DNA from: DATLLN01 sp963797175
GTDB taxonomy: Bacteria > Actinomycetota > Thermoleophilia > Gaiellales > JAICJC01
Assembly: GCA_963797175.1 (NCBI GenBank)
Contig: CAWCOL010000009.1
Coordinates: 1,364,001-1,428,000 of the forward strand
Direction: 5' to 3'
DNA length: 64,000 bases
Shown here: positions 8,504-17,356 of the stretch, piece by piece
How the letters are laid out: every line of letters begins with the position of its first letter
How positions within the stretch are numbered: position 1 is the stretch's first letter
Made by a program: the position numbers and the translations under genes
Notes under the pieces: model-generated
Seen by the model: the letters and a program-made list of their open reading frames with translations, nothing else
Databases searched by the model: none
Told to the model about the DNA's origin: nothing

Positions 8504-9342
8504 TCGGTGTGCTGGGCGGCCTGGCGGCCGCGCTGATGTGGGGCACCGAGCACGCTGGCGGCGTCGCGCTCGACGCGGATGATCGGCGCACAGCAGGCGC
8601 TCGCCTACGTCATGCTGATCGGCTTCGGTCATCTCCCTGGTGGCGGCGCCGCTGTTCGACGGGGCTGCCGCACTCGAACGCCGCCGGCTGGGCCTGGGCC
8701 GTCACCGGCGGCCTGGCCTCGGTGGCCGGGCTGTCCTGCATGTACCGCGCGCTGCGCCTGGGCAAGGTCGGCGTGGTCGCGCCGATCGGCAGCACCGAGG
8801 GCGCATTCGCCGCCGTGCTGTCGATCACGGTGCTCGGCCAGAGCCTGTCGGCGGGCGTGGGCGCGGCGCTCTGCGTTGTCGTCGCCGGGGTGCTGATCGT
8901 GACGTTCCACGGCAGCATCGAGGACATCCACCTGCGTCCGTCGCTCTACGCGCTCGCGTCCGCGGTGCTGTTCGGCGTCGGCCTCGTCGCGAGCGCGCAG
9001 GCGGGCGATCACCTGGGGCCGTTCTGGACGATCCTGGTCGCGCGGATCGCCGGGATCGTGCTCGTCGTGCTGCCCCTGGCGGCGCGCCGCTCGCTGCCGC
9101 ACCCGGGCCGGGCGCTGCCGCTGGTGCTCTACTCCGGGGTTGCCGAGGTGGCCGGCTTCGCGGCGTACATCGTCGGCTCGCAGCACGGCGTGGCCGTCCC
9201 CGCCGTGCTCGCGTCGCAGTTCGCCGCGGTCGCGGCGATCGGGTCGTACCTGCTGTTCGGCGAGCGGCTGGAGCGCCGTCAGCTGGCGGGGGCCGGGCTG
9301 ATCATGCTCGGCGTGGCGGCCGTCGCCGGCCTCCAGGCGTGA
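8500..9342 (+). CDS. EamA/DMT-family membrane transporter (three frame breaks)
   Basis: This is a drug/metabolite transporter-type integral membrane protein of about 280 residues with a predicted ten hydrophobic segments in two EamA repeats. The GTG start (8500-8502) overlaps the thiL stop. The N-terminus is VIGVLGGLAAALMWGT. Extra bases near 8548, 8627 and 8663 disturb the first quarter: MIGAQQALAYVMLIGF and the segment VISLVAAPLFDG lie in other frames. From NAAGWAWAVTGGLAS onward the frame is continuous through VGVVAPIGSTEGAFAAVLS and ending LGVAAVAGLQA. The substrate cannot be told from sequence. Co-transcription with thiL is likely from the overlap, but does not reveal the transported molecule. 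Confidence 0.85.
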   Translation: MIGVLGGLAAALMWGTEHAGGVALDADDRRTAGARLRHADRLRSSPWWRRRCSTGLPHSNAAGWAWAVTGGLASVAGLSCMYRALRLGKVGVVAPIGSTEGAFAAVLSITVLGQSLSAGVGAALCVVVAGVLIVTFHGSIEDIHLRPSLYALASAVLFGVGLVASAQAGDHLGPFWTILVARIAGIVLVVLPLAARRSLPHPGRALPLVLYSGVAEVAGFAAYIVGSQHGVAVPAVLASQFAAVAAIGSYLLFGERLERRQLAGAGLIMLGVAAVAGLQA

Positions 9343-9351
9343 GGGGCGCGT

Positions 9352-9702
9352 CTAGACCGAGGCGCCGTTGGTGGAGCCGTTCAGCCACGGCGAGAGCTCG
9401 TCCTCGAGCCTCCGTCGGTTGACCGCGCCGATCAGCTTCTTCTGTACCTCGCCGCCCTTGAAGACGAGCAGGGTGGGGATCGACAGGATGTCGAAGCGGC
9501 TGGCGGTCTCCTGGTTGTCGTCCACGTTCACCTTGGTGAACTTGATGCCGCCGTGCTGTCCGGCGAGCTCGTCCAGGATCGGGTCCATGACCCGGCAGGG
9601 TCCACACCAGGGCGCCCAGAAGTCGACGACGACGGCGGTGTCCGCCGACTCGACCTCGGACTGGAAGGTGGCGTCGGTGACCTCGATCATGGATGCGCTC
9701 AT
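9352..9702 (-). CDS. trxA: Thioredoxin
   Basis: This is a 116-residue cytosolic thioredoxin. The redox centre is WCGPC at residues 32-36, preceded by VVVDFWAP and followed by the cis-proline region SIPTLLVFKGGE. These match TrxA, which reduces protein disulfides with electrons from thioredoxin reductase. The length is normal. The gene converges on the DMT transporter with only nine bases between stops. The next minus-strand gene upstream starts about 820 bases away, at 10525. Confidence 0.96.
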   Translation of the reverse strand: MSASMIEVTDATFQSEVESADTAVVVDFWAPWCGPCRVMDPILDELAGQHGGIKFTKVNVDDNQETASRFDILSIPTLLVFKGGEVQKKLIGAVNRRRLEDELSPWLNGSTNGASV

Positions 9703-9730
9703 CGGTCGTGCTCCTGTCGCGGGGAATCTG

Positions 9731-10525
9731 TCAGCCAGTATAGCCAGCGGTCTCGCGGCGCCCGGGTCGTTCGGAGAGGTCGCCGCGGATCGCCCGCATG
9801 CGCAGCCACGGTACCTTCCACACCGCCTCGAGCACGATCGACCGGCTCATCTTGGAGTGGCCCAGGGTGCGGTCGGAGAACGTGATCGGCACCTCGACGA
9901 CGCGGGCGCCGACGCGCATCGCCCGGTACGTGAGCTCGATCTGGAAGGCGTAGCCCCCCGCATGCACGTCGTCCAGGTCGATCGCCTCCAGCACCCAGCG
10001 GCGGAAGCATTTGAAGCCGCCGGTCAGATCGTTGACCGGGATGCCCAGGAAGCCGCGCGCGTACAGGCAGCCACCGCGGGAGATGGCGCGGCGGTGGGCT
10101 GGCCAGCCGTCGATGCCGCCGCCCTCGACGTAGCGCGAGCCCAGCACCAGGTCGGCGTCGGTGGAGGCGGCGAGCAGGCGCGGCAGCGCCTCGGGCGGGT
10201 GTGAGAGGTCGCTGTCCATCTCCAGCACGTGGCTGTAGCCCCGCTCCAGCGCCCACCGGAACCCGGCGACGTAGGCCGGGCCGAGGCCCTGCTTGCCGGG
10301 CCGGTGCAGGACGTGGAGCCACTCGTTGGCGGCGGCCAGATCGTCCGCGATCTCGCCGGTGCCGTCGGGTGAGGCGTCGTCGACCACCAGCACGTCGCCG
10401 CCGAAGGGCAGGCCGGGACGCAGCTCTGCGATCGCGGCCACCACCAGCGGCAGGTTCTCGCGCTCGTCGTACGTCGGCAGCACGATCAGGAAGCGGTCCG
10501 CGTCCACGAGCACCGAGCCTATCAT
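9731..10525 (-). CDS. Polyprenol-phosphate mannosyltransferase-like GT2 glycosyltransferase
   Basis: This is a family 2 glycosyltransferase of about 265 residues resembling dolichol/polyprenol-phosphate mannose synthase. The N-terminal GT-A fold shows FLIVLPTYDERENLPLVV, VLVVDDASPDGTGEIAD and the metal-binding MDSDLSHPPE. Further features are LVLGSRYVEGGGIDGW, SRGGCLYARGFLG and DLTGGFKCFRRWVLE, then the C-terminal acceptor-loop pattern VVEVPITFSDRTLGHSKMS. It would transfer mannose (or another sugar) from its nucleotide to polyprenyl phosphate for periplasmic mannosylation. There are no C-terminal membrane segments, as in the soluble single-domain actinobacterial enzymes. The start ATG at 10523-10525 is chosen. 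It lies head-to-head with polX, only seven bases from the polX start codon. Confidence 0.9.
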   Translation of the reverse strand: MIGSVLVDADRFLIVLPTYDERENLPLVVAAIAELRPGLPFGGDVLVVDDASPDGTGEIADDLAAANEWLHVLHRPGKQGLGPAYVAGFRWALERGYSHVLEMDSDLSHPPEALPRLLAASTDADLVLGSRYVEGGGIDGWPAHRRAISRGGCLYARGFLGIPVNDLTGGFKCFRRWVLEAIDLDDVHAGGYAFQIELTYRAMRVGARVVEVPITFSDRTLGHSKMSRSIVLEAVWKVPWLRMRAIRGDLSERPGRRETAGYTG

Positions 10526-10532
10526 TGGCCCG

Positions 10533-12298
10533 GTGCCGGTCACGACGCCCACGAACGGCGAGATTGCAGCCAGATTCGAGCTGCTCGCCGACCTGCTCGA
10601 GCTGGACGGGGCGGTGCCCTACCGGTACCTCGCCTACCGCAAGGCAGCGCGGTCGCTGCGCGAGACGCCGGAGTCCATCGCCGGCCTGTCGCGCGCAGGG
10701 CGCCTGCGCGAGCTGGACGGCGTCGGCGCGGCGATCGCCGACAAGGTGGCCGAGCTGCTGGACACCGGCAGCATCTCCGCACTGGACAAGCTCGAGGCGG
10801 AGACGCCGCCCGGCGTCGTGCCGCTGATGCGGATCCCGGGGATCGGCCCCAAGACCGCCCGGCGGATCTTCGCCGACCTCGGCCTGGTCACCTTCGAGGA
10901 CGCGCTGGAGGCGGCCAAGGACGGCCGCATCCGGGCGATCGCGGGGCTGGGGGAGAAAACCGAGCAGACGATCCTGGAGGGCGCCGACGGCGCCCTGGCC
11001 GGGGGCCGTCCGCGGGTCTCGATGGCACGCGCTGCGCCCGTTCGCAGAGCGCCTGCTGGCGGATCTCGCTGCGTTTCCCGAGGTGGAGCGCTGCGACATC
11101 GCCGGCAGCCTGCGCCGCTACACGGAGACGGCCAAGGACATCGATCTGGTCGCGTCGACGAACGACCCGACCGCGGTCGGCGCGGCGATGACCGCCGGCG
11201 AGTGGGTGGCGACGGTCGAGCAGCGCGGTGAGACGAAGGTCGCCTGCGTCGCGCACGACGGCACGCGGGTCGAGCTGCGGATGGTGCCCCCGGGCACGTT
11301 CGGCAACCTGCTCCAGCACCTGACCGGCTCCAAGGCGCACAACGTCTCGCTGCGCGAGGACGCTGTCCGCCGCGGCCTCAAGGTCAGCGAGTACGGCGTC
11401 GAGGTGGTCGAGACCGGCGAGCTGTTCCAGACCGACGACGAGCACGCCGTCTACGAGCGGCTGGGGCTGGCCTGGATCCCGCCCGAGCTGCGCGAGGACC
11501 GCGGCGAGCTTGCGGCCGCGCGGGCCGGCGCGCTGCCCGACCTGGTGGAGACGGAGCAGATCCGCGGCGACCTGCACACGCACACCGACTGGAGCGACGG
11601 CAAGGCGACGCTCGAGCAGATGGTGGCGGCCGCACAGGGGCTCGGCTACGGCTATCTGAACGTCACCGACCACTCGCCCGCGGTCGGGTTCGGCATGGGG
11701 CTCGACGCCGGCCGGGTGCGGGCGCAGATGGAGCGCGTCCGGGCGATGGCCGAGACGCTGGCGCCCGACTTCACGCTGCTGGTCGGCTGCGAGGTGGACA
11801 TCCTCCGCGACGGCTCGCTGGACTACTCCGACGAACTGCTGGCCGAGCTGGACGTCGTCGTCGCCAGCGTCCACGCCTCCCACCGGCTGTCCGCTGCCGA
11901 CCAGACCAAGCGGATCTGCGCTGCGCTCGAGAACCCGCACGTCGACCTGATGGGCCACCCCACGAGCCGGCTGATCGGCCGCCGCGAGCCCTACGAGATG
12001 GACATCGAGCAGGTGGTGGCGACCGCTGCGGCGACGGGCACCGTGCTCGAGGTCAGCGCGCAGCCCGACCGGCTCGACCTGCGCGACGTCAACGTCCGGC
12101 TGGCCCGGGAGGCGGGCGCGCATGCTCTCGATCGACACGGACGCGCACAGCCTCGCCGCCCTGGGCCGGGTGCGGTTCGGCGTGATGACCGCGCGGCGGG
12201 GATGGGCGTCGGCCGCGGACATCGTCAACACCCGTGAGTGGCCGGAGCTGCGGATGCTGCTCAAGGACGGCCGAGCTGGGTCGCCAGCCGGTCCCTGA
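10533..12298 (+). CDS. polX: DNA polymerase/3'-5' exonuclease PolX (two frame breaks)
   Basis: This is a bacterial family X polymerase of about 588 residues. The N-terminal helix-hairpin-helix region includes LLELDGAVPYRYLAYRKAA and MRIPGIGPKTARRIF. The nucleotidyltransferase core has CDIAGSLRRYTETAKDIDLV, with the GS...D.D metal motif. The C-terminal PHP domain starts DLHTHTDWSDGKATLEQM and continues with NVTDHSP, CEVDIL, VASVHAS, DLMGHPT and SIDTDAHS, giving metal-dependent exonuclease activity. Single extra bases near 11028 and 12121 break the frame. The GTG at 10533 is chosen because it gives the usual N-terminus. The end at 12298 assumes the last frame is right and overlaps the convergent gene by 38 bases. 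Role: gap-filling base-excision repair. Confidence 0.92.
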
Positions 12299-13151
12299 TC
12301 GCGGTCAGCGCCTGGGCCATCGGCGCCGCGTCGGACACGCGGTGCTCGACCTCCTCCAGCTCCTCGACGTCGTAGCGGTCGTTCCAGATGAAGCTGACCG
12401 CCGGCCGCTCGTACTGGAAGGTCGCCAGCGGGAACCGGCCCTCGACGCAGCGGACGAGGAACGCCGGCTCGAAGATGCGGCGGACGATCACGTTGTCGGC
12501 CTCGTCCTCGACCAGCAGCGTGTAGCGGTCGTTGAACTCCGAGCTCTCCAGGTTCACCGAGCGTGAGCCGGTGAAGGCGGAGCGCAGCTTCTCGGTGAAC
12601 CCGCCGCCCAGGCTCTGCGGCGAGAGCTGGAGCGAGTGCAGGCCGAGGTCGCCCAGGTCGAGCCGCAGCACGGTGTGGTGGTGCTTGACCTCCTCCTGGC
12701 GCGTGGTGCCGTCGGAGTTCGTCCGCGTCTCGTAGGTCGAGTACGTGAAGTTGAAGATCAGCCCGGGCAGCCCTCCCATCACCCCGGCGAACCCGTCGTC
12801 GCAGCGGGGCTTCTTGCGGTTGCGGCAGAACGCGACGTCGTCGGGCAGCGCGACCTCCTCGGCGTACGTCCATCCCCGCTCGTCCGCCCAGGCCTGCATG
12901 ACCGCGAGCTCCGCCTGCTCCGACCCACGGCGCCAGAGCGACCAGTGGTAGAGCGCCGGCCCGGCGATCGCGCCGGCAATCGCGACGACCACGCCCACGC
13001 CCGGCCCGACCGCGGCGGCCAGCACCAGGCCGAGGGCGATCCCGGGGATCGCCGCCAGGACCAGGTAGCGGTTGTATGACGTGCCGGCCTTGATCGCCTC
13101 GAAGCGGCGCTGCCGCTCGCTGCGGAAGCGGTCCCTCGATCGCTCGCTCAC
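12261..13151 (-). CDS. Two-TM membrane protein of unknown function (weak DUF3137 resemblance)
   Basis: This is a 296-residue protein of unknown function. The GTG start (13149-13151) is preferred because GGGAGGGAAC lies just upstream and it overlaps the otsB stop as GTGA. After a basic N-terminus (SERSRDRFRSERQRRFEAIK) two hydrophobic segments follow (YLVLAAIPGIALGLVLAAAV and VGVVVAIAGAIAGPALYHW). A long soluble domain then contains AWADERGWTYAEE, FCRNRKKPRCDDGFAGV, FNFTYSTYETRTNSDGT and a paired HHH region. The C-terminal part is rich in acidic residues and ends IRDRLATQLGRP. The overall plan resembles DUF3137-type proteins, but I cannot confirm it. It appears to be co-transcribed with otsB. 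Confidence 0.7.
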   Translation of the reverse strand: MSERSRDRFRSERQRRFEAIKAGTSYNRYLVLAAIPGIALGLVLAAAVGPGVGVVVAIAGAIAGPALYHWSLWRRGSEQAELAVMQAWADERGWTYAEEVALPDDVAFCRNRKKPRCDDGFAGVMGGLPGLIFNFTYSTYETRTNSDGTTRQEEVKHHHTVLRLDLGDLGLHSLQLSPQSLGGGFTEKLRSAFTGSRSVNLESSEFNDRYTLLVEDEADNVIVRRIFEPAFLVRCVEGRFPLATFQYERPAVSFIWNDRYDVEELEEVEHRVSDAAPMAQALTAIRDRLATQLGRP

Positions 13152-13939
13152 GTTCCCTCCCATCCCGGCGGCATCAGCGCTCGCAGCATCTCGACCACGT
13201 CGTCCGTGCCGTCCACGCAGGCATCAGCCTGCTCGATCAGCTCCGGCGGCCCCTCGGCCGAGCGGACGGCGATCCGTACGGTCGCCTCGCGGAACGCGTC
13301 CAGGTCGGTGCGGTCGTCGCCCACGTAGAGCAGGTGGTCGATCCGCCGCCGCCCCTTCAGCCGCTTGATCGCCGAGCCCTTGTCCACTGCCACCGGCGGC
13401 CGCACCTCCAGCACCATCCGGCCGAAGCCCCAGGCGAGGCCGGCGCGATCGAGCTTGGGCACGATCTGCGTACGCAGGTACCGCTGGGCGTGGTCGGGGC
13501 GATGGGAGTTGCGGAAGTGCACGGTGAACGTGATGCCCTTATCCTCGATCCGGCAGCCGTACTGGGGCAGCAGGCCGTCGTTCTCGACAGCGACCAGCGC
13601 CGCCCGGATCTCGCCCTGGTACTTGGCGGCCTGGGCGACCACCGCCACCTCCTCGCCCTGCATCACCTCGAGCCCGTGGTTGCCTGAGATGGCGACGCAC
13701 TCGATCGGTACCAGAGCGCGGCCCTGCACCGCGGGCCGGCCGGTCACGCAGGCCACCAGCGAGTAGGGGCCGCACAGCGCCTCCAGCGCGGCCAGCGCCT
13801 CCGGCGGGACGGCCGCGTCCTCGGGCGTGGCCACGATCGGCGCCAGGGTGCCGTCGATGTCCGACACGACCGCCGATCTGCGCGGCTCGGCGATCAGCGG
13901 CGCGAGGAGCCGCCTCAGAGGCTCGTCGAGCTGAGGCAC
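13148..13939 (-). CDS. otsB: Trehalose-6-phosphate phosphatase
   Basis: This is a HAD-superfamily phosphatase of 263 residues that removes phosphate from trehalose 6-phosphate. The catalytic motif I is VVSDIDGTLAP, with nucleophile Asp27 and acid/base Asp29 counted from the GTG at 13937-13939. It is followed by VACVTGRPAVQ, the trehalose-phosphatase signature ISGNHGLEVMQG, and motif IV LLYVGDDRTDLDAFREA. KGSAIKRL supplies the conserved lysine. The length is normal for a stand-alone OtsB, and no otsA lies in the window. The stop overlaps the next gene by four bases. The start region lies head-to-head with the plus-strand TauE gene, about 20 bases apart. Confidence 0.93.
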   Translation of the reverse strand: MPQLDEPLRRLLAPLIAEPRRSAVVSDIDGTLAPIVATPEDAAVPPEALAALEALCGPYSLVACVTGRPAVQGRALVPIECVAISGNHGLEVMQGEEVAVVAQAAKYQGEIRAALVAVENDGLLPQYGCRIEDKGITFTVHFRNSHRPDHAQRYLRTQIVPKLDRAGLAWGFGRMVLEVRPPVAVDKGSAIKRLKGRRRIDHLLYVGDDRTDLDAFREATVRIAVRSAEGPPELIEQADACVDGTDDVVEMLRALMPPGWEGT

Positions 13940-13958
13940 ACGCCTAGAATACCCGCCC

Positions 13959-14318
13959 GTGACCCACCGCCTCGTCCCGCTCATCGCCATCGGACTGGTG
14001 GCGGGGTTCTTCTCGGGCATGTTCGGCGTCGGCGGCGGGATCCTGATCGTGCCCCTGCTGATCGCCTTCGCGGCCTATCCGCCGAAGACGGCGATGGCCA
14101 CGTCACTGGCTGCGATCCTGTTCACGGCCACTGCCGCGGCCGCGTCTCACGCCCAGGCAGGCAACGTCGAGTGGGGTCGCGCGGCCCTGATTGGCCTGCC
14201 CGCGGTGGCGGGCGCGGTCGTCGGCGCCGCCTGGCACCAGCGGGCGTCCGCCCGCGGGATCGTGCTCGCCTTCTCCGCCTTCCTCGCCCTGGTGGCCCTG
14301 AGGCTGGCGACCCAGTGA
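13959..14318 (+). CDS. TauE/SafE-family half transporter, N-terminal half
   Basis: This is a 119-residue membrane protein equal to one repeat of a TauE/SafE anion exporter. It shows the family motif GMFGVGGGILIVPLLI, then TAMATSLAAILFTATAAAASH, with about four hydrophobic segments. It starts with GTG 13959. The stop TGA (14316-14318) overlaps the GTG of the second half. Family members are normally one chain of about 250 residues with two such repeats. The frame relation here would need two deletions, or one added base, to fuse the halves. It is therefore not the single-extra-base error seen elsewhere, and a real split pair is the better reading. The substrate, possibly sulfite or an organosulfonate, is unknown. 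Confidence 0.82.
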   Translation: MTHRLVPLIAIGLVAGFFSGMFGVGGGILIVPLLIAFAAYPPKTAMATSLAAILFTATAAAASHAQAGNVEWGRAALIGLPAVAGAVVGAAWHQRASARGIVLAFSAFLALVALRLATQ

Positions 14319-14701
14319 TCGAGTCGCTGGTCGCCGTGCTCGCCGGCTTCGTGGCCGGCACGCTCTCGGCGCTGTTCGGCGTGGGCGGCGGGCTGATCTT
14401 CGTCCCCACGCTGCTGTTCCTGGGCAGCACCGCACACGAGGCGGTGGCCACGTCCCTGGCGGCGATGGTGCCGGTGATCCTGATGGGCGCCTGGCGGCAG
14501 ACGCGCTACGGCGCCGTCCGCTGGCGCGACGCCACCATCATCGGGCTGGCGTCGGTGCCGACCGCCAAGCTGGGCGAGGTGGTTGCCAACTCGCTCTCCA
14601 ACAACACGCTGCAGAAGGCGTTCGCGGTGCTGCTGTTCGCCGTCGCGGTGCAGATGGCTGTCCGCGCGCTCCGTACCGACCCCGGTGAGGCCGATGGCTG
14701 A
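14315..14701 (+). CDS. TauE/SafE-family half transporter, C-terminal half
   Basis: This is a 128-residue partner of the preceding half transporter. It begins at GTG 14315, coupled by a GTGA overlap. It repeats the motif as SALFGVGGGLIFVPTLLFLG, followed by AVATSLAAMVPVILMGAWRQ and VPTAKLGEVVANSLSNNTLQKAFAVLLFA. The two proteins are similar to each other in layout, as expected for the internal repeat of a full-length exporter, and probably assemble as a heterodimer. The stop overlaps the ATG of the downstream zincin, so all three may be one operon. No sulfur-metabolism gene lies close by, so the substrate is open. Confidence 0.82.
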   Translation: MIESLVAVLAGFVAGTLSALFGVGGGLIFVPTLLFLGSTAHEAVATSLAAMVPVILMGAWRQTRYGAVRWRDATIIGLASVPTAKLGEVVANSLSNNTLQKAFAVLLFAVAVQMAVRALRTDPGEADG

Positions 14702-15371
14702 GCGCAGGACGTCGTTCCTGCGCGGCGGCAGCCCGGCAGACAGCGCCGTCGTCTGCCTGCTGCTGGGGCTGCCGGCGGCGCTGATCGTGCTCGAGTACCG
14801 CTGGGCCTCGTCGGCCTGGGCCACGGCCGGGCTGGTCGTGCTGTGGCTGGTCGTCGCCTACGGCGTCGGCTGGCTGTTGACGGCGAAGCTGGCCCGCGAC
14901 CTCGAGCGGGTGCGCGCGCAGCGCCGACAGCTGGAGGAGGGCGCCGTGCCGGCCGACCGGGCGTTCACCGCCTCGTCCGTGCCCTTCTCGGTCGGGGACG
15001 AGGAGCTGGCCGCCATCGCCGAGTCGGAGCTCGCGGCGCTGCCCGCGTGGATCGGGACGGCGATCCGCGAGCACAACGTCGCGATCGGCATCGAGCATCA
15101 GCGCCCCGGGGAGCCGCGCGTGCTCGGGCTGTTTCAGTCCCAGAGGATGGACGGCGTCCAGATGTCCACGATCACGCTCTACCGCGACCCGATCGAACGG
15201 GTCGCCCACGACCATGCGCACCTCCGGCGCGTCGTGCACGACACGCTGCTGCATGAGATCGGCCACATGTTCGGGATGAGCGAGGACGACCTCGACCACT
15301 TCTCGATCGGCAACGCGCCCAGGCCCGATGCCGTGCCGGTTCACCCGCCGCGCGAGCCGCCCGGGCGCTGA
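14694..15371 (+). CDS. Membrane-associated metallopeptidase-like protein (zincin, DUF1025/MMP-type motif)
   Basis: This is a 225-residue protein with two N-terminal hydrophobic segments (residues about 18-60), a short charged helix (LARDLERVRAQRRQLEEG), and a C-terminal zincin-like domain. The domain contains SELAALPAWIGTAIREHNVAIGIEH, the strand ITLYRDPIER and the extended zinc motif HDTLLHEIGHMFGMSEDDLD. The two histidines and glutamate of HEIGH plus the downstream Asp fit the family of small minimal metallopeptidases often annotated as metallopeptidase family proteins. The ATG at 14694 overlaps the end of the exporter gene. Substrate and activity are not known for this family. The fused membrane anchor is longer than the soluble versions, which are about 120-140 residues. 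Confidence 0.8.
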   Translation: MAERRTSFLRGGSPADSAVVCLLLGLPAALIVLEYRWASSAWATAGLVVLWLVVAYGVGWLLTAKLARDLERVRAQRRQLEEGAVPADRAFTASSVPFSVGDEELAAIAESELAALPAWIGTAIREHNVAIGIEHQRPGEPRVLGLFQSQRMDGVQMSTITLYRDPIERVAHDHAHLRRVVHDTLLHEIGHMFGMSEDDLDHFSIGNAPRPDAVPVHPPREPPGR

Positions 15372-15388
15372 GCGCCGAGCTCGGGTCG

Positions 15389-17356
15389 TCAGCGCGAGGT
15401 TGCGAGCACTTCGTCTGCCTTGGCCTTGATCTCCTCGACCACGGCCGGGTCGCGCAGCGTGGTGGTGTCGCCCAGCTCGTGGCCCTCGGCGATGTCGCGC
15501 AGCAGCCGCCGCATGATCTTGCCCGACCGCGTCTTGGGCAGGTCGCTGACGATGATCACCGCCTTGGGGCGGGCGATCTTGCCGATCTTCTCGCCGATCC
15601 AGTCGCGCAGCTCGGCCGCCAGCTCGTCGCTGGGCTCGTAGCCGCCGCGCAGCAGCGCGAAGCACAACGGTGTCTGGCCGGTGAGCTCGTCCGGCGCCGC
15701 CGTCGCGGCCGCCTCGGCGACCGCGGGGTGCTCGACCAGCGCCGACTCCAGCTCGATGGTCGAGAGCCGGTGCCCGGAGACGTTCATGACGTCATCGATC
15801 CGGCCCAGCAGCCAGAAGCACCCGTCATCGTCGATCCGTGCGCCGTCGCCGGCGAAGTACGTGTCCGGCGTGAAGCGCGAGAAGTAGTTGGAGACGTACC
15901 GCTCGTCGTCGTCGTAGAGCGTGCGGAACATGCCCGGCCAGGGCCGCTTGAGCACGAGATAGCCGCCGCGACCCTGCTCGACAGGCTTGCCGTTGTCGTC
16001 CACGACATCGGCGACGATGCCCGGGAACGGTGTGGTCGCGGAGCCCGGCTTCAGCGTCGTCAGACCGGGCAAGGGTGTGATCAGGATGCCGCCGGTCTCG
16101 GTCTGCCACCACGTGTCCACGATCGGGCAGCGGCCGCCGCCGATGTGCTTCCAGTACCAGACCCAGGCCTCGGGGTTGATCGGCTCACCGACCGTCCCCA
16201 GCAGCCGCAGCGACGAGAGGTCGTGCCGCTCGGCGTGCTCGCGGCCGGCCTTGATGAAGGCGCGGATCAGCGTCGGGGCGGTGTAGTACTGCGTGACGCC
16301 GTAGCGCTCGACGATCTGCCAGTGCCGGTCGGGCCCCGGGTGCATCGGGTCGCCCTCGTAGAGCACGCTGGTGACGCCGTTGTTGAGTGGGCCGTAGACG
16401 ATGTAGCTGTGCCCGGTGATCCAGCCGACGTCGGCGGCGCACCAGTAGACGTCGCCGTCGTGGATGTCGAAGATCCAGCGGTGGGTGACGGAGGCGTACG
16501 TGAGGTAGCCGCCCGTGGTGTGTACCGCGGCCTTCGGCTTCGCGGTGGTGCCCGAGGTATGCAGCGCGAACAGCATGTGCTCGGCGTCCACGCGCTCGGG
16601 CTCGCATTCGGCGGGACGTCCCTCGATCGCGTCGTGCCACCAGACGTCGCGGCCGTCCGCCATTGCAACGTCGCCGCCGGTGCGGCGCAGCACCAGCATC
16701 CGCTCGACGGTGCGGGCGAGCTTCACCGCGTCGTCGGCGATCGCCTTGAGCGGGATCCTCCCGCCCTTGCGCCATGCCTCGTCCTGGGTGATCACGAGCT
16801 TCGCCTTGGTGCTCTCCAGCCGCTCGCCCAGCGCGCCGGCCGAGAAGCCGCCGAACACGACGACGTGGGGCGCGCCGATGCGCGCGCAGGCCAGCATCGC
16901 CACGGGCAGCTCGGGCACCATGCCCATGTAGATGCCGACGGTGTCGCCCTTGCCGATGCCCAGCTCGCGCAGGGCGCCGGCGACCCGGCAGACCTCGTCC
17001 AGCAGCTCGCGGTAGGTGATGTCGCGGGGCGGCTCGTCCGGGTCCTCGGGCACCACGTGGTAGGCGACGTGGTCGCCGTTGCCCTGCTCGACATGGCGGT
17101 CGAGGCAGGACCAGGACGCGTTCAGGGTGCCGTCACGAAACCACGTGCAGTGCGGCGGCTCCCACTCCAGACCGATCGTCGGCTCCTCGAACCAGCCGAC
17201 GGACTCGCGCGTGCGCGCGAGCCAGAAGCCGTCCAGGTCGCGCTCCGCCTCCTCGTAGACCGATCGATCGTTGACCAGCGCGTTCGCTGCGAACTCGGCT
17301 GGAGGCGGAAACGTCCTCCCCTCGCGCAGGAGGACGTCGATCGACTCGTCTTTCAC
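15389..17356 (-). CDS. acs: Acetyl-CoA synthetase (acetate-CoA ligase)
   Basis: This is a 655-residue AMP-forming acetate-CoA ligase. It shows the N-terminal ACAS pattern ESVGWFEEPTIGLEWEPPH. The adenylate motif is LHTSGTTAKPKAAVHTTGG, followed by DVYWCAADVGWITGHSYIVYGPL. The substrate pocket motif is IVDTWWQTETGGILITPLPG and the hinge LLGRIDDVMNVSGHRLST. The C-terminal catalytic lysine is in LPKTRSGKIMRRLLRD (about Lys613), the usual site of inhibitory acetylation. Acetyl-CoA made here could feed the ethylmalonyl-CoA pathway genes in the window. The GTG start (17354-17356) overlaps the stop of an upstream small-protein gene as GTGA. The frame is intact. Confidence 0.97.
   Translation of the reverse strand: MKDESIDVLLREGRTFPPPAEFAANALVNDRSVYEEAERDLDGFWLARTRESVGWFEEPTIGLEWEPPHCTWFRDGTLNASWSCLDRHVEQGNGDHVAYHVVPEDPDEPPRDITYRELLDEVCRVAGALRELGIGKGDTVGIYMGMVPELPVAMLACARIGAPHVVVFGGFSAGALGERLESTKAKLVITQDEAWRKGGRIPLKAIADDAVKLARTVERMLVLRRTGGDVAMADGRDVWWHDAIEGRPAECEPERVDAEHMLFALHTSGTTAKPKAAVHTTGGYLTYASVTHRWIFDIHDGDVYWCAADVGWITGHSYIVYGPLNNGVTSVLYEGDPMHPGPDRHWQIVERYGVTQYYTAPTLIRAFIKAGREHAERHDLSSLRLLGTVGEPINPEAWVWYWKHIGGGRCPIVDTWWQTETGGILITPLPGLTTLKPGSATTPFPGIVADVVDDNGKPVEQGRGGYLVLKRPWPGMFRTLYDDDERYVSNYFSRFTPDTYFAGDGARIDDDGCFWLLGRIDDVMNVSGHRLSTIELESALVEHPAVAEAAATAAPDELTGQTPLCFALLRGGYEPSDELAAELRDWIGEKIGKIARPKAVIIVSDLPKTRSGKIMRRLLRDIAEGHELGDTTTLRDPAVVEEIKAKADEVLATSR

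Noticed and set aside
7530..8591. Additional genes opposite thiL
   Set aside because: The minus-strand frames there are low-complexity Arg/Pro/Ala-rich and antisense to the ThiL motifs. Only the short Phe-rich tail near 7611 was kept as a leader candidate.
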